Shown in pieces: positions 12,680 through 24,801 of a stretch of 64,000 bases of DNA. The translations under genes and the position numbers were made by a program. This stretch comes from Hyposmocoma kahamanoa (Eukaryota; Arthropoda; Insecta; Lepidoptera; Cosmopterigidae). The number at the start of each line of letters is the position of its first letter. The stretch's first letter is position 1. Below the pieces are notes generated by a model. That model was not told the origin of the DNA. It saw nothing but the letters and a program-made list of their open reading frames with translations, and did not search any database. The stretch is taken from positions 4,900,528-4,964,527 of the forward strand of contig NW_020653200.1 in the NCBI RefSeq assembly GCF_003589595.1. The letters are read 5' to 3'.

Positions 12680-13035
12680 TTCTCTTCCTACAACGCAGCA
12701 AAGCTCCTTGTGAAAGTGTTCATTCAGGGAAGTACTGCCACCTTGACATTTCTGCCGGCAAGCAGTAATGTGAGCATTATTGAGTTCCGATTTCGAAAGG
12801 TAAGGGCTGGTGAAATTACAGGCACAACAAATAAAGGTCTATATCAATAAATAGCACACGCTCGCTAGGGATTCACATGGGACTTGTTGACTTATGTCTC
12901 AAGGTGTCGGGCGCAGTGGCAGTGTCCCTCAGATCTTTGGGATTTAAAGCTCTGAGTGGCAGTGCAACTGTTATGGTAAGACGTGTCGCTTAGCATCAGG
13001 CGCACGATTTGTTCGTCTCATTACTCAGAATTATA
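12680..13035 (+). repeat. Dispersed repeat family R3, long copy
   Basis: Blocks CTCCTTGTGAAAGTGTTCAT, AGGTAAGGGCTGGTGAAATT, CGGGCGCAGTGGCAGTG and CCTCAGATCTTTGGGATTT. The same order is found inverted at 23345-23632, and shorter copies are at 10165-10320, 16283-16490 and 44165-44325. Non-coding, probably a SINE-like or LINE-tail-derived family; class not determined. Confidence 0.65.
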
Positions 13036-13156
13036 ACAAAAAACAGGTTGTTCGTAGTAACAAAATAAATATAGTATTACTGAGTACTTATATGTATATC
13101 ATTCAAATCAAAACATCTCCCCCGTGTACGAGTTGCAGTGGCCAATATAGAAATCC

Positions 13157-14118
13157 CTGGGGCCTACCATAACCTCTTAAAACAGTATTACTTTAACCTT
13201 ACATTGACTGTTCGTACCATGACGCGATTAAAGTAAGCTTATTATAATGTTGAAACTATAATGTTTTATTGGCAGCTTTGTGACTATTCATTCCCTCAGT
13301 TCGTACTATGACGCGACTGTAACATTAAAGTAATATTGTTCTTATGTCAAATTTAGCAATCTTAAAATAGTTACACGGGTGCAATCAACATTATTTTCGA
13401 ATTTATTATCTAAATATTAATTTATAGTGATTAAAAGTTAAGTCAACTAATTCATTTCTTTTCAATATTTTGTTTATTTTTGGGTGGAAACTTCATTATT
13501 TTCGAATTTATTGTCTAAATATTTTTTTTATAGTGATTAAAAGTTAAGTCAACTAATTCATTTCTTTTCAATATTTTGTTTATTTTTTATTTAAGAGTAC
13601 ATAGGAAATAATTTCTCGTTAAATAAAAATACGCGATGTTTATTTCGTAAAATTATGACAGCGATATCTAAATACTCCTTGGCGACACTAACAGTTGAAC
13701 TAGACTATAATTCCGAATTCACAACATGACTATCAAGATTTAGCTTGTTTTATTTATTTTTCTTCGTGGAAATGCGGAAAAATAATTGAAAACAACGTAA
13801 TTTTAATATTGCAGTCAAAATTCAACGAATGTAAACAATATTGAGTACTTTACCATTATACTACGATGTAGGACAATTCGGTACATCAAAAAAGAAAGTG
13901 ATGGCATTATATAGTTCATATAGCGTTATTTATTTCCTATTTTTAGTAAGGAATAGACAATATTGCGAAATCATTCGTTCTTTCAGTCACTTTAGCAATA
14001 ATACATTACTTGGTTGATAGGTTTGTCATGGTACGAATATGAGTAATATTATAATAAGCTTATTATAAGCTTACACTGAAATAAGATTGTTTTTTGAAAG
14101 GTTATGGTAGGCCCCCTG
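13157..14118. mobile_element. hAT-like non-autonomous element, copy 2
   Basis: About 962 bp, homologous to 7716-8638 end to end, with ends CTGGGGCCTACCATAACC and the inverse of CAGGGGGCCTACCATAACC. It differs by a tandem duplication of about 95-100 bp at roughly 13390-13587 (the block with AGTGATTAAAAGTTAAGTCAACTAATTC occurs twice). The LINE with ORF1 begins immediately after its right end. Confidence 0.75.
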
Positions 14119-14301
14119 AACCGTCTCAGTTCAGAAGATGGCCGATGTAGAGACAACATAGTCAAATTGGGATATCAATCATCACAATCAATATTACAGT
14201 CCATAGCAATGCGCGCTCGGAAACGGACGTGTCACGACGAAGTGAGTTAATTACACCTAACTCGCGTTTCGAGCGGCACAAGCCGCTGCGCGTAATTGAC
14301 A

Positions 14302-15462
14302 ATGAGTTCCCAGCAACTCATTGCCAATGAGCTCCTGGCGTTCATTATACACGCTATCGACACCATGGATGAAGTCAGCATAGTGCAGATATGCAAATCA
14401 AATTTCAGTGAAGATGAGATTTGCAGTGGCAAGATGCTGCTTTTCCAGCGTCTCAGTAAAGCCGAAGAGATGCCATCTCGCCGGAGGGATGGAGGCGTGA
14501 AGAGTCTCCAAGAAATAATCACGCTGCTGAAGGAGACTGACCCGGACGACGTGCCTACATTCGTGGCGAAGGAGCTGCACAAGCTGCCCCCCGTCACGTT
14601 CGACCACGTCGATGTTACTAGGCTGCTGAAGGATATTACGTCCCTGAAGTCTAGCCTAGCGGAAGTATAGTGTAAATTAGAGGCTTCGGATAACATCATA
14701 AGTGAGCTGCGTACCCATTTTGCGCTATTAAGCAATGCTGTTTCGGTATGTAGGTCACCAGAAGCCTCTAATGTAAACACACGACGCGGAGCAGCGCTGA
14801 ATGCCTCGGTCAGCAGTTTCGAGTCGGCACACAATGCGTCACCATTCGTTGCTGCCACCGCGCATGATGCGCCGCGCCCCGCTGCCCGCCCCTCTGTCTC
14901 GGTGGAAATGTCACGCGTGTGCACGTCAACCCCGACACGTGCATACGCCGCTGTAGCCGCTTCAACTAGCCGACCCGCCACTTCGAAATTCGAGCGGCGG
15001 CAATCGGCTAAGGATAAAACCAATTTCCGTGTGCCTGTCTCTGAAGTTGCAAAACCACTGATGCAGACGGTCCAGTGCGACGAGAACGGCTTCACAAAGG
15101 TGGTGAAGAGGAAGCCCACCAGCCGTAACCAGTGTGGCACAGCTCCGACAGGACCGAACTTCCTGCTGCGTCCGGCCGTACCGACGACGTTGATGTACCT
15201 GTCGCGGCTGCATTACTCCACGAAGTCTGAGGAGATAGTGGAGTATATCAGGCATAAAACCAAATACACCCTGAGGGTCGAGCGGTTGGAGTCTCGCCGC
15301 AACGTGAACTTTAATTCGTTTGTGGTGAGAATACCGACTGAACATCTTTCGACCTTCATGAAAGAGGAATTTTGGCCGAAGGATGTCATATATCGGCGAT
15401 TCCGCGGCCGGTTACCTGACACCAGATTGCGCCACACGTCGCCGATAAGGGAAATCGTGTAG
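14302..15462 (+). pseudogene. LINE ORF1 protein with one in-frame TAG
   Basis: The frame starts at the ATG at 14302 (MSSQQLIANELLAFI), is interrupted by TAG at 14668-14670 and continues in the same frame to the stop at 15460-15462. The N-terminal helical part (LLAFIIHAIDTMD...QICKSNF) and the C-terminal block (YLSRLHYSTKSEEIVEYI, SFVVRIP, DVIYRRFRGRL) are typical of ORF1 proteins of insect CR1/Jockey-group LINEs that bind element RNA. Except for the TAG, no frameshift occurs over 387 codons. GC content is clearly above the surrounding intron. Confidence 0.82.
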
Positions 15463-15489
15463 ATTAGTTTTTATTATTATATTATATGT

Positions 15490-15678
15490 ATGTTTGTTTT
15501 AAGGTATATATATTTTTACAATAAGATTCCGGAGCATATATTAAGTTTATCATTTCCTAAGTTTAAAAACTACATTAAAAATATTTTGATCGAAAAATCA
15601 TATTACAAAATTGAAGACTACGTGTTAGATAAAGATGTATGGAAAGACGACATGGCTCCAGAATCCACACAAATTTGA
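15490..15678 (+). pseudogene. LINE pol C-terminal remnant
   Basis: The frame reads YFYNKIPEHI and FPKFKNYIKN, ending VWKDD. This is the usual end of CR1/Jockey-group pol (F-Y-N-K-I-P ... F-K ... K ... D-x-x-x-W) and parallels RFYNKIPVDIQ in the LINE at 55-56.7 kb. It marks the 3' end of the deleted LINE. Confidence 0.75.
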
Positions 15679-16282
15679 TTCAAAATGTATTCCATAGCAT
15701 TTAAGTTTATTTGAAAAGAGCAATCCCTAGAGTTTCTTGCTCGTTCTTCTCAGGGAGGTCAGCGTAGTGAACGAGCAGTACCTTAAATGTGACGTTTTCA
15801 AGTGTAAATTTATTTTACCTATGGAATAAATCATCTTTGACTTTGACTTTGACTTTAATATAGGTGTATTTTGTTTTTATATTTATTTATTTATTTATTT
15901 TATTTTATATTGTTATGTATGTTAGTCTATAAGGTATGTATACATGGGTCTTTGTTACCTGATATAAATAAATAAATAAAAAAAAATAAAAAAAATATAT
16001 CAACCATTGTACTTACAGATCCCCCATACAAAGTATATCTAACATACTCTCCCACTCCCACTGTGTCCGACCAGCTACACCCGCGAAGCCCTACTAAAGG
16101 CAATAGACAGGTGCATAGAAGTGGCTGTGTACGCATTCAAAGCAATATAAACACTAGTTTGATATTTTCTTGGTTGTTGTCATTGACTCGACAAGAAGAA
16201 GAATCAAAACATTACAACTTACCGACACATTAATTGTTAAAACAGCAAAGTCTTAAGAATTCAAAACAGTACAATACAAATA

Positions 16283-16490
16283 AAGGTCTATATCAATAAA
16301 TAGCACACGCTCGCTAGGGATTCACATGGGACTTGTCAACTTTATGTCTCAGGGAGACGGGCGCAGTGGCAGTACCCCTCAGATCTTTGTGATTTAAGGC
16401 TCTGAGTGGCACTGCCACTGTTATGGACAGGCATGTAGCTTACCATCAGGCGTACAACTTGTTCGTCCCGTCACTTCGTATTATAAAAAA
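16283..16490 (+). repeat. Dispersed repeat family R3, copy
   Basis: Starts ATAAAGGTCTATATCAATAA and contains ACGGGCGCAGTGGCAGTACC. It is nearly identical in its first 75 bp to 12832-12900, so these two copies are the youngest of the family in this window. Confidence 0.7.
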
Positions 16491-16770
16491 AAATAATTTC
16501 GCTTATAATATACATACAGGTGCGTTGTTAAAGCATGATAACAAATATATGCTTAAAAATGCCATCTAAATACGTACTAGATATCATTATATCTAGTGTA
16601 GATACTTTTGTAAAGACTGATAAGTTACATTTTTTCCGTCGCGTTGCGTAAATTTAAAAGCTAATTAAATTCCTCTGTCGACTGTACAGAGTCAGGGCAC
16701 GTCAAGGTTGATACTCAAGATTTAAATACAACTATGCGACCCTTTTAACCAGAATGGCCGAAAACCTAGT

Positions 16771-17032
16771 TGTAGCGAATCGCAGCAGTCGCTACAAATC
16801 TCCTTTGTATATATTTTTATAGTCTCTGTTAGTTTTAATTTTATATTTAAATTCTAAATTTAAACGTGATTGTTTTTGGCGCACTTTCTTGACCCTTTTA
16901 TTTTGTTTGCTGTTTGTGCTTCGAAAGCTACGTGTTTTCCTATAAATTATTAAAAGCTGTAAGTACGTTTGCTTGGCCTTGCTCACTCATTGTTAGCACC
17001 CACCCTTTAACCCATCGATACAGTCCGCTACA
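16771..17032 (+). mobile_element. Solo LTR of a BEL/Pao-like retrotransposon
   Basis: 262 bp beginning TGTAGCGAATCGCAGCAGTC and ending CAGTCCGCTACA, flanked on both sides by CTAGT (16766-16770 and 17033-17037), a perfect 5-bp target duplication. It is the same LTR family as 46558-46798, which adjoins BEL-type integrase. A solo LTR arises by recombination between the two LTRs of a full insertion. Confidence 0.88.
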
Positions 17033-20000
17033 CTAGTTTTATGCTTGATGTGCACTTTACTGTACGAACATTGATGACTGAAGCCAATATCAGTACCGCC
17101 ATTTTAGAATTTAAAAAATAAGTACTCTAGATTATAGGTATTGCGCGCGTTTACACATGTACATACAGCGTTTGTGAAGACTATGGTAGGTACCAACCTT
17201 CAGGAGCCGTAGTTTATTGTGGTCGTAAATAATAAGAGACTATTTCAATGGTAATAAAATATCCCCTTGGAAAGCAACGTAGAGCCTATTGTTAAGAGCG
17301 CAAGTTAATTTCGCATTCGCTATAAAACTATAAACAAAAAATGTATAAAGTTCCTGCATTTTGTGTATACGGAAACGATTTAAATAAAGTCAATCGACAA
17401 CCCAACAGGATTTGAACGTGAGATCCATGACATCTACTGTGAGAATTTTAAAGCAAAACTCTTTATAAATATTTTAATAAATTGTGGCTAAAACGAGTAT
17501 TTCATTTAGTAATTGAGATATTTCGTAAAGAATTGAGGTTTCATACTAAACTTATTACAAAGATCAATGATATGAGCGAACAAAGTGAGCCCCAAACATT
17601 TTAGGGAAATGAATAGGTACTATTGTTCATCGCACAGCACACGACAACATCTCTATTCTCCAAAGAGAGTCACATACCACGGAGTGACAGTCGACATTCT
17701 CTTTACCGCCACAAAATCCCCCAAACTCGCCTCAAACGCCGCAATCCTGCGCACCACAAACATTTCGAAAGACCATCCAACTGTCACTAGATGTGCACTG
17801 TGGGAAAGTAAAAGCCCCTACCACCTGGCTGCACCATCACCTAGGAGCTACTACAGACGGGAAGCGATCTGCTGTGGTCCTAAATTCTAATAAAAGTTCC
17901 TAAATCGTCTTCGCTCTAAGGTATATAGACATGATGTGTAAATGAAGAATCCAAATACATTTAACCCAATGTGACTGGAGATCCAACACCATCTATGTAT
18001 GCTGCACTTGCTGGTGTGCCCAAACTCTGCACGTGGGAAGACCTCTACGCGGCCATACTACTCAAAGTAGTTCTAAAATATAAAAGCGTCGATTCGATAA
18101 GAAGGGGAAATCACGAAAACTTAATAAACGGCATGAAGTAATGATACGAGGAAACAAACCTGCCCACAGTGACACCTTGACAAAACAGACGCAATGTGAT
18201 AGGTAGAGAGCGTAAGAAGTTCTGGAAATTTTGGTTACTGTTTATGATGGCCGGAACAAACAAAGACCAAGACTTTTACACGTTAAAGATCCTAAAATTT
18301 TTCTTTGCTTGTTTGAGTTTGAGTTTCTTTTTATATCTCAAGCTTATACTGTTGCTACATTCCAACCATTAACGATCCATTTTAAATATTTTATTAGAGC
18401 AAAAGAGATCTGTTTCTGATTGCTTTAACCAATTGTCTTTTGTGTTGTATCCACAGACCAAATACATACGTCGGTGGTAGTATCAAACAGCTGGCGGCGT
18501 CTCATCATGTGTTATGCAGTGGACCAGCGAAGCAACGGCACAAACCGCGGTTACATAATAATAAAAAGTAAGTAGAAATTTTCATTATCGCCTCTAATTT
18601 TAGACTCTCACGTACAAACGCCCGTTCCATGGTTACACGCCTGTCTGTTTATTTATCTAGTCTTCTAAGAGATATAGCTCGAAAAATAACCTGTACACTC
18701 TCTCTGTTTTAACTTGTTTTGTAGGATAGGGTTTTAAATAAGTACTGTATATAGTACTAGTTGCTTTACAAGCGAATAGTGTTATACGCATCTGATGACG
18801 TTTTGAAAGGAGCTTATAACAAGTTCATTTTCAAATTATCAATATCGAAGACGATACCGCGTAGAAGTAAGACATACGCAGTCACACAAACTATACTCAA
18901 CTCTCAAAAAAACAAGTTCAAGAAAAAAGTGAAAGAACACTTATTAAATGTACAGAAATTGTGGCTGTAGGGGCCGGGACCCTGGTAGTTCCCGGGGCTT
19001 ACCTCGGGTTAAGTAAAGTTATTGCTGTGACAACAACTTATTGTTCTCACAGAAATAACTTTGCAAGGAAAATATGTAGCAATACATGTGAAGCGCGTCG
19101 TTAAACTGTCAGGTGATGCGACTTGCCGGCAACCATTTCAGTTACTCCGGCGACGACGGAAGTATGGAAGCAAAATATGACGTAAGTAAATTTTTTCTTG
19201 TTTAAATTTTTTGCTCTGCCTTTGTGTATTATGGGCCGACTCATACGTAACTTTTCTAAATTGTAGTGACATTAGTAAGGAATGTTATTGTTTGAGTATT
19301 TTTTTGATTGATTCTATTACGTTGCCTGTATGTCAGTCTTCGTATAAAATCGTAATTTGGGGCTATAAGCTCCTCTCTCGAGGGGCTGGTTGTTCCTAGG
19401 AACAACTTCCCCAACTGACCTGCAATCATACTTAAAATTTTGATGACCATTTTTCTTTGTTTTAATTATGCCAAACTACAAACGGGCTAATGTCAAATAT
19501 TTAGACAAGATAATAGAGTCACTTATTTATGTCTCAACTGTGATTCAGATGAAGAAATGAGCGATGAATAATACTACTGATGAATAAGAATGTAGTTGTT
19601 TTTTTTTAAGTTAGTTGTGCATAATATAAACATTACATACATACATTTATAAAATATCGTTTTATTTAAGAAAATCCTTGTTATTCTGTCATAATTTAGG
19701 CGGGACAATTTGCCTCAAAGGCGGAACAACGCGTCTCAAAGCGGGGCTAATTGTTCGGCTCTGAAATTTGTCAAAAATTTGCCTCTATGAATAAGACTAT
19801 TGAGATATTAGTAGAAGTGACTATACTATTACAAAAAGCGATAAACATTTGTTAAACATTTCCACATGTTGAAAATTAAATCCTTCATTTTCAGTATAAC
19901 ACTGCAAGTAATTTAAAAATCGGAACGTTCAGCCCCGCTCTCCCCTAGGTCAGAAACCTGTTGCGTTTTCGACTATTTATTTATTTAATTATATGGTATA

Positions 20001-20577
20001 TTTGTACACGTTTACGTTTACTTGAGAACTTTTTTGTGACGATATTTAATGACAGGGATGTTCATAAGTAATACACACGTATACACACATAAAATAGCAA
20101 GTTATTTTACATAATCTCAACATAAATACATAGGTACATTTCGAAATTTGGTTATGACTATTTTGTAACATAAAATGTTGATATAAACGCAAATACGCAC
20201 ATATTCAAGCGCGCGCGCCCGCACACACACATAAAGAGACATATTTTCTAATAAAGTAAAAATATATACATAATCTTTATTTGGTTAAACGATAGCGTCG
20301 TGGGACACTCACTGCCATTATTACATGCATTAGTATTTAGTTTAATTAGTTATACGTACCTTTTGTTATAAAAATTTGTTATTTTTAAGTGGTTCAATAT
20401 AATATTAATTGTGGTATTCGTTTTAGTGGATCCTATGCAAATAAGCTATCTTGAAAGGGAATAAAGTTTTTATCTATCAATCTACTACGATTGTAACTCA
20501 GTTTGACTGCACTGTAACTGCGAAATCATATGGAATACAGTACAGCGCAGGAATACAACTGCTTTGTACCTACTAAT

Positions 20578-20720
20578 GCAGTTGGCTTGCAGCTAGAGAG
20601 AATGCCGTCGGAGTGCAACCGTATCAAGTGCATCGCGACTGTCGACTACTAGTACAGCTGGCAAGCAGCCAGGGTGCCATCGGAGTACAGTCGTAACTAC
20701 CGCATCGATTACAGCCGACA
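20578..20720. repeat. Degenerate tandem duplication, about 70-bp unit
   Basis: Two diverged units: CAGTTGGCTTGCAGC...GCCGTCGGAGTGCAACCG and CAGCTGGCAAGCAGC...GCCATCGGAGTACAGTCG. Weaker similarity extends upstream to about 20510 (CTGCACTGTAACTGCG). Non-coding, class unknown. Confidence 0.5.
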
Positions 20721-23065
20721 TATTTTAGGTAGGTTTTAGGGATGTAAAATACCCAGGGGTATATAACTGGGCACATCTAAACTTCACATATGTAAAATTT
20801 TGTCATTGCAATCCTATTGAGACTCCAATGAGATTATATTGCAATGAAATTAAATGAAATGAAGGTTAATACAAATCTAAAAATTTGTCAGACTGTTTTG
20901 TGAGAGACTGGTGCATTACGCGTCACCAGCAATTACGGTAATATTTGTTATTCTACCAAAATTACGTTACAATGGCAGTTGAGTCAATCTCAATAGTGTC
21001 AGTGGAGTGGCAGTGATGGCATTCATTCATTCAATCACTAACGATTGATGTTGCCATAACAAAACTATCATGGAAATTACTTTACATATAAATGTATTAT
21101 TTTTATGTCAAATAATTACTAGACTACGCCGTAGACGTGCCATCGTTTCGCCATTGAAGAACAGAATGCCACAAAAATGCAATAGAGGTTGAACACTAGC
21201 TCGACGGCTAGCACTGACAAGTAACTGCTAAGAGCAATGACTTTTAGAACTTTTAGAAGAATACCAAACGCATAAAATCCAGCCATTGACACTCTATCGA
21301 CGTATAACTGAGACGATTTGAAATGTGCCGATTTGAGGCCCAGAGTTTATTTTGGTGACCTAAGTAAGGACTTGGTGTCACTTTGTACAACTACTTAATG
21401 CAAGTTTGTGAAACAAACACTCATGAGATTCGATTTAGATAAATAGGAAGGCACCTATAAAACATTCTTTTTTATTTTGAAAGCCTAGCCAAACCATCTA
21501 ACCAAATAGTCAGAAAGGAAAACAAATAGTTTAGTAACCTTATGACAAAATATAGATGACTAAATGGTAACAAAAAATAAAATAAACCTTAGGATAAAAT
21601 ACAAAATAAAATAATTACATTTAAAATGTAGCGTGGGCCGCAAAAGGCTCAAATACGCCAACCTTGCCCAGTGCTAGTCTTTGTGCCTTTTGCAGTTGAA
21701 ACTCTGTGTCTCTAGGGGCCACAAGCGAAACTTCTAGCGAACGACCTATCGGATCGTTTCGTAGAAGCCTGCGGTAACCACAAGGCTGGCAGCTATTTCC
21801 GCCAAAGAATAAGTTTAGCAATTCAAGTTTAAGTTAGGTTAATAATTCAAAGTTTGTTAGCCTTCTGGGCACGATGCCCCAGTATCTAGGTGTTATAAGT
21901 AGTTTAGATGTATGTAATTGATAAGTTTTTAAAATAAACATGCATTTTAAAATTTTACCCGCCTCTCCTTTTCGTAATATGGTGGGAAAACACTTAATGA
22001 GGTGTTTTCCCTGGTTTTCGCTGGTTTTCAGTGAAGCTGAAGTGAAGAATAGTCCTCGTCATTTTAAACAGTTGTTCCGACATTATATCCGTAGCATGTT
22101 TACTTTCTCTTCGCCGTAATATCGAATCAAAAGCGCCCCGAGGCGTACTCCTGCCTTGGCACATACAATACTGTTCAGGTCTCCAGAGACCAGACCCCAT
22201 AAAAGACAAGTAAGTATATCTAAATAGGTATATCTAGAGAGAACAATTGTCGCAACATTTCACCAACTTTAATTTTTTTCTTAACATATTTTCTAAACGT
22301 CTTTGCAACTACTTCAAGAAAAAAGGTATTCAATCTTGAACGTGAAAGATACACACATTAAAAGAAAAACAAATAGCAAAAGAGTAAGTATATTTAAAAA
22401 TCGAAAGCGAAACGCGAGTATTCTCCAAGACAACGCGTTGCTCCAAATTCTGTCTTAGAAAGACAAATTTATCTGTTAAAGATTTTTTTACCTACTAATG
22501 TACGAAATTCGTTAAGTAAACAACTTTATTTTCATAAATTAATTTTGTTGATCGTAATCTAGTAGCTTAGCTGTTTTATCAACTGATTTCATACAATGAT
22601 CGTTAGCACATACGTATCTATGATATATAAATTAACAACAATGTTGACTCCCAACATAACATTTATTTCATAACCGATTAGCGACTTGCTTCGACTATTA
22701 TCTATAACTCAAGTTTGACGGTTTGGAAATTTATTCCCAGTAGAATAGAATAATTTTACATATGTATGTAAATAATACACTTTCGGTTGAAAGAGGGTAG
22801 CCCCGTTTAAGCGTTCTGACACTGGTTTGAGTCCAATCAGATCGAAGGCATTTTTCTTTGGGGCCTTTGTATCAATAATATATGTATATACAAAGACCTC
22901 AAAGTAAACAAATATAAAACTATATGAATTTCAAGGTAGTAAAAATATCATGACATTCATTATAATAAATAATACACTTTCTCCTATCGTTCTACAAAAC
23001 CTACCGCTTAACTGAGTCGGTTCCTGAGGTAGCTGCGCGGTGCGGGGAACTGAGACTTTACGTAA

Positions 23066-23312
23066 CAGTTATATCGCGCTGCACACGAGATAATATCAAC
23101 AAGACATTTCTGACGATATTCAACACAATTTGATTGAACAAAGTGTCAAATGGCTTGTCAATTTATTTCAATTATCAATGAAATAGTTTTTTTTTATAGT
23201 TTCGTTTAATAACAATTGACTAATATGGTAGGCACTTTTCAATCAACTTGCTATTGGTTATCGTTAGAATAATCTTGTTGATTTTATCCCGCGTGCAGTG
23301 CGATATAACTGA
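23066..23312. mobile_element. Nested foldback MITE, 37-bp arms
   Basis: Left arm CAGTTATATCGCGCTGCAC...ATATCAACAAG and right arm CTTGTTGATTTTATC...GTGCAGTGCGATATAACTG match with about four differences. The interior is AT-rich and non-coding. It lies inside the larger foldback at 22990-23695. Confidence 0.72.
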
Positions 23313-23344
23313 CATAAACTATTTTTTATAATACCAAGCGCCGG

Positions 23345-23632
23345 AACGACAAATCGCGCGCCTGGTGTTAAGGGACACGCCTGTCCATAACAGTTGCAGT
23401 GCCACTCAGAGCTTTAAATCGGAAAGAACTCAGGGGCCCTGACACTGCGCCACTCATCCTGGAACATAAGTAGACATGTTCCATGTGCCTGTAATTTCAC
23501 CAGCACCCTTACCCTTCAAAACCGAAACGCAATAATGCTCACGTTACCACTTGGCGGTAGAAATGGTTATCTAAGGTAGCAGTACTACCCTGGATGTACT
23601 CTTTCACAAGGAGCGCTACAGCACATGAGTGA
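23345..23632 (-). repeat. Dispersed repeat family R3, inverted copy
   Basis: Reverse complement of the long R3 copy at 12680-13035, with blocks CTCTTTCACAAGGAG, TTTCACCAGCACCCTTACC, ACTGCGCCACT and TCAGAGCTTTAAATC in the expected reverse order. Confidence 0.68.
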
Positions 23633-23780
23633 TCACTTCTCCCGCACCGTGCAGCTACCTCAGGAACCGACTCACTTAAGCGGTAGGCCTTGTAATTTCC
23701 ACACCATCATGACACTAATTCGATACTTAGAACTCTGGCATTTTTATGGGTTCGTCAATATATTAAAAATCACAACTCAC

Positions 23781-23834
23781 CTATAAGAGATTGGAGACAA
23801 TCAATGTCATTGAAGTTGCAAGTCCGATAGAAAT
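23781..23834 (-). CDS. ppk: PPK exon 9: 54-nt micro-exon of the thumb
   Basis: Acceptor TTTTATTGCAG at 23835 and following; donor ATAG|GTGAGT at 23781. Encodes residues 370-386: FYRTCNFNDIDCLQSLI, which fits the family pattern C-x(6)-C after the C-x-P-x-F-Y-P element. Phase 1 in and out. It is too short for ORF-based detection and was found by following the phase left open by exons 8 and 10. Confidence 0.9.
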   Translation of the reverse strand: MSIGLATSMTLIVSNLL

Positions 23835-24504
23835 CTGCAATAAAAACTCAGATAAGTAAGTGCGCAAAATATAAATTTAATCTAAGTAGATTAACTAATG
23901 ATAGAATGCCTAATGAAGACAATCATTGATTAAAAATCAGTACACGCAGCACATGACAACCGTAGATATCTGACGGCAGATACCGACCACAGAAGATGAT
24001 ACAACTGGTTTCTATGGAATTGTACAAAATTTACTGCTAACGTCGCAGTACAGCGCAGCGCAATTTGTGGTCCGCGTGTGCTGCACTATAACTAGTTCAT
24101 CCCCGCTAGATTGTTCGCATAATGTGATGCATCGAAAGTGTCATAACGAAAACAGAAACGAAAACGGATGTCAAAAACAAATCTTAAATAAACGGAAGCG
24201 GGTGCGGAAAAGTGTCAATACTATACTACACTACGAAGCAGAGGTCTGTTGCATCGCTATTGCGCACAGCTCTGTAAGAAATCCAATTAATATTAGAACC
24301 TAATACCCAGTAATACCTAATTATAATAGTTTTAAAAATATACGCAAACCTAACGAATATGACATTCCCTAATTTTTTTTATTAATTTTTTTTATTATTT
24401 ATTTATATGAGTCAGGCAACATATGGCGTATATAATATACAACTTAAGGATTAACATACATATGATAAATAATATGAAAACTAAATGTAATTATCGAGTT
24501 CTTA

Positions 24505-24700
24505 GGTTTTCGAGATTGTTACACATGGGAAATGAAACTATTTTTCCGGATTTAAATCACGTACATTTGTGTTTTCAAACAAACCAACGTTTCGGGTCCT
24601 TCACAGGTCCCGTGGTCACGATTAACTACAGTCAACGTTGACTCTGAAAACACAAATATACGTCATTTAAATCCGGAAATACAGTTTCATATCCAGTAAA
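24505..24700. repeat. Palindromic repeat family R2, copy 2
   Basis: GAGATTGTTACACATGGGAA, CGGATTTAAATCACGTACAT and CCAACGTTTCGGGTCC match copy 1 at 4150. The inverse of the first half (CGTCATTTAAATCCGG) closes the palindrome at about 24660-24690. Confidence 0.65.
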
Positions 24701-24801
24701 TCTAATTATCTACTTGAATTGCACTTCTCGGCGATGTGTGGCGCAATCTGGTGTCAGGTACTACGTATCGCCCCGCTCGAAATGCACTGTCTGTTTGTCG
24801 T

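Larger units (their letters stand above)
14119..15856 (+). mobile_element. LINE (CR1/Jockey group) with ORF1 joined to a 3' end
   Basis: An ORF1 (14302-15462) is followed within tens of bases by the last about 60 codons and 3' UTR of a LINE pol, ending in a (TTTGAC)n tail at about 15834-15856. The 3' UTR (GTTTCTTGCTC...TTCTCAGG) is clearly related to that of the LINE at 55445-56730, which ends in (TTTGAA)n. Endonuclease and RT are absent, so this is an internally deleted, non-autonomous copy. Confidence 0.85.
22990..23695. mobile_element. Foldback element with about 48-bp ends, nested contents
   Basis: Left end (CTACCGCTTAACTGAGTCGG, then TTCCTGAGGTAGCTGCGCGG) at about 22998-23045 and its inverse at 23641-23690 are nearly identical. 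Inside lie a smaller foldback (23066-23312) and an inverted R3 copy (23345-23632). Both nested pieces look inserted after the outer element. The whole block ends about 90 bp downstream of PPK exon 9. Confidence 0.75.
10957..23780. other. PPK intron 9, 12.8 kb, transposon-rich
   Basis: Contains MITE M1 copy 2, R3 copies, a hAT-like element, the ORF1-bearing LINE, a BEL solo LTR and nested foldbacks (all listed separately). About 17.1-20.4 kb is largely unassigned, with a short frame at 18761-18970 (KKVKEHLL end) that could be the tail of a decayed LINE. About 20.7-22.9 kb shows no recognisable gene; a 66-codon minus frame at 21621-21821 has no identifiable domain. Confidence 0.55.

Noticed and set aside
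14247..15140. 297-codon minus-strand open frame
   Set aside because: It lies antisense to the LINE ORF1, which has family-like motifs on the plus strand; the frame is a compositional shadow.
21994..22209. Minus-strand frame of 71 codons with a charged segment
   Set aside because: No recognisable domain, no phase-compatible splice partner in the PPK gene, and no neighbouring coding signal.
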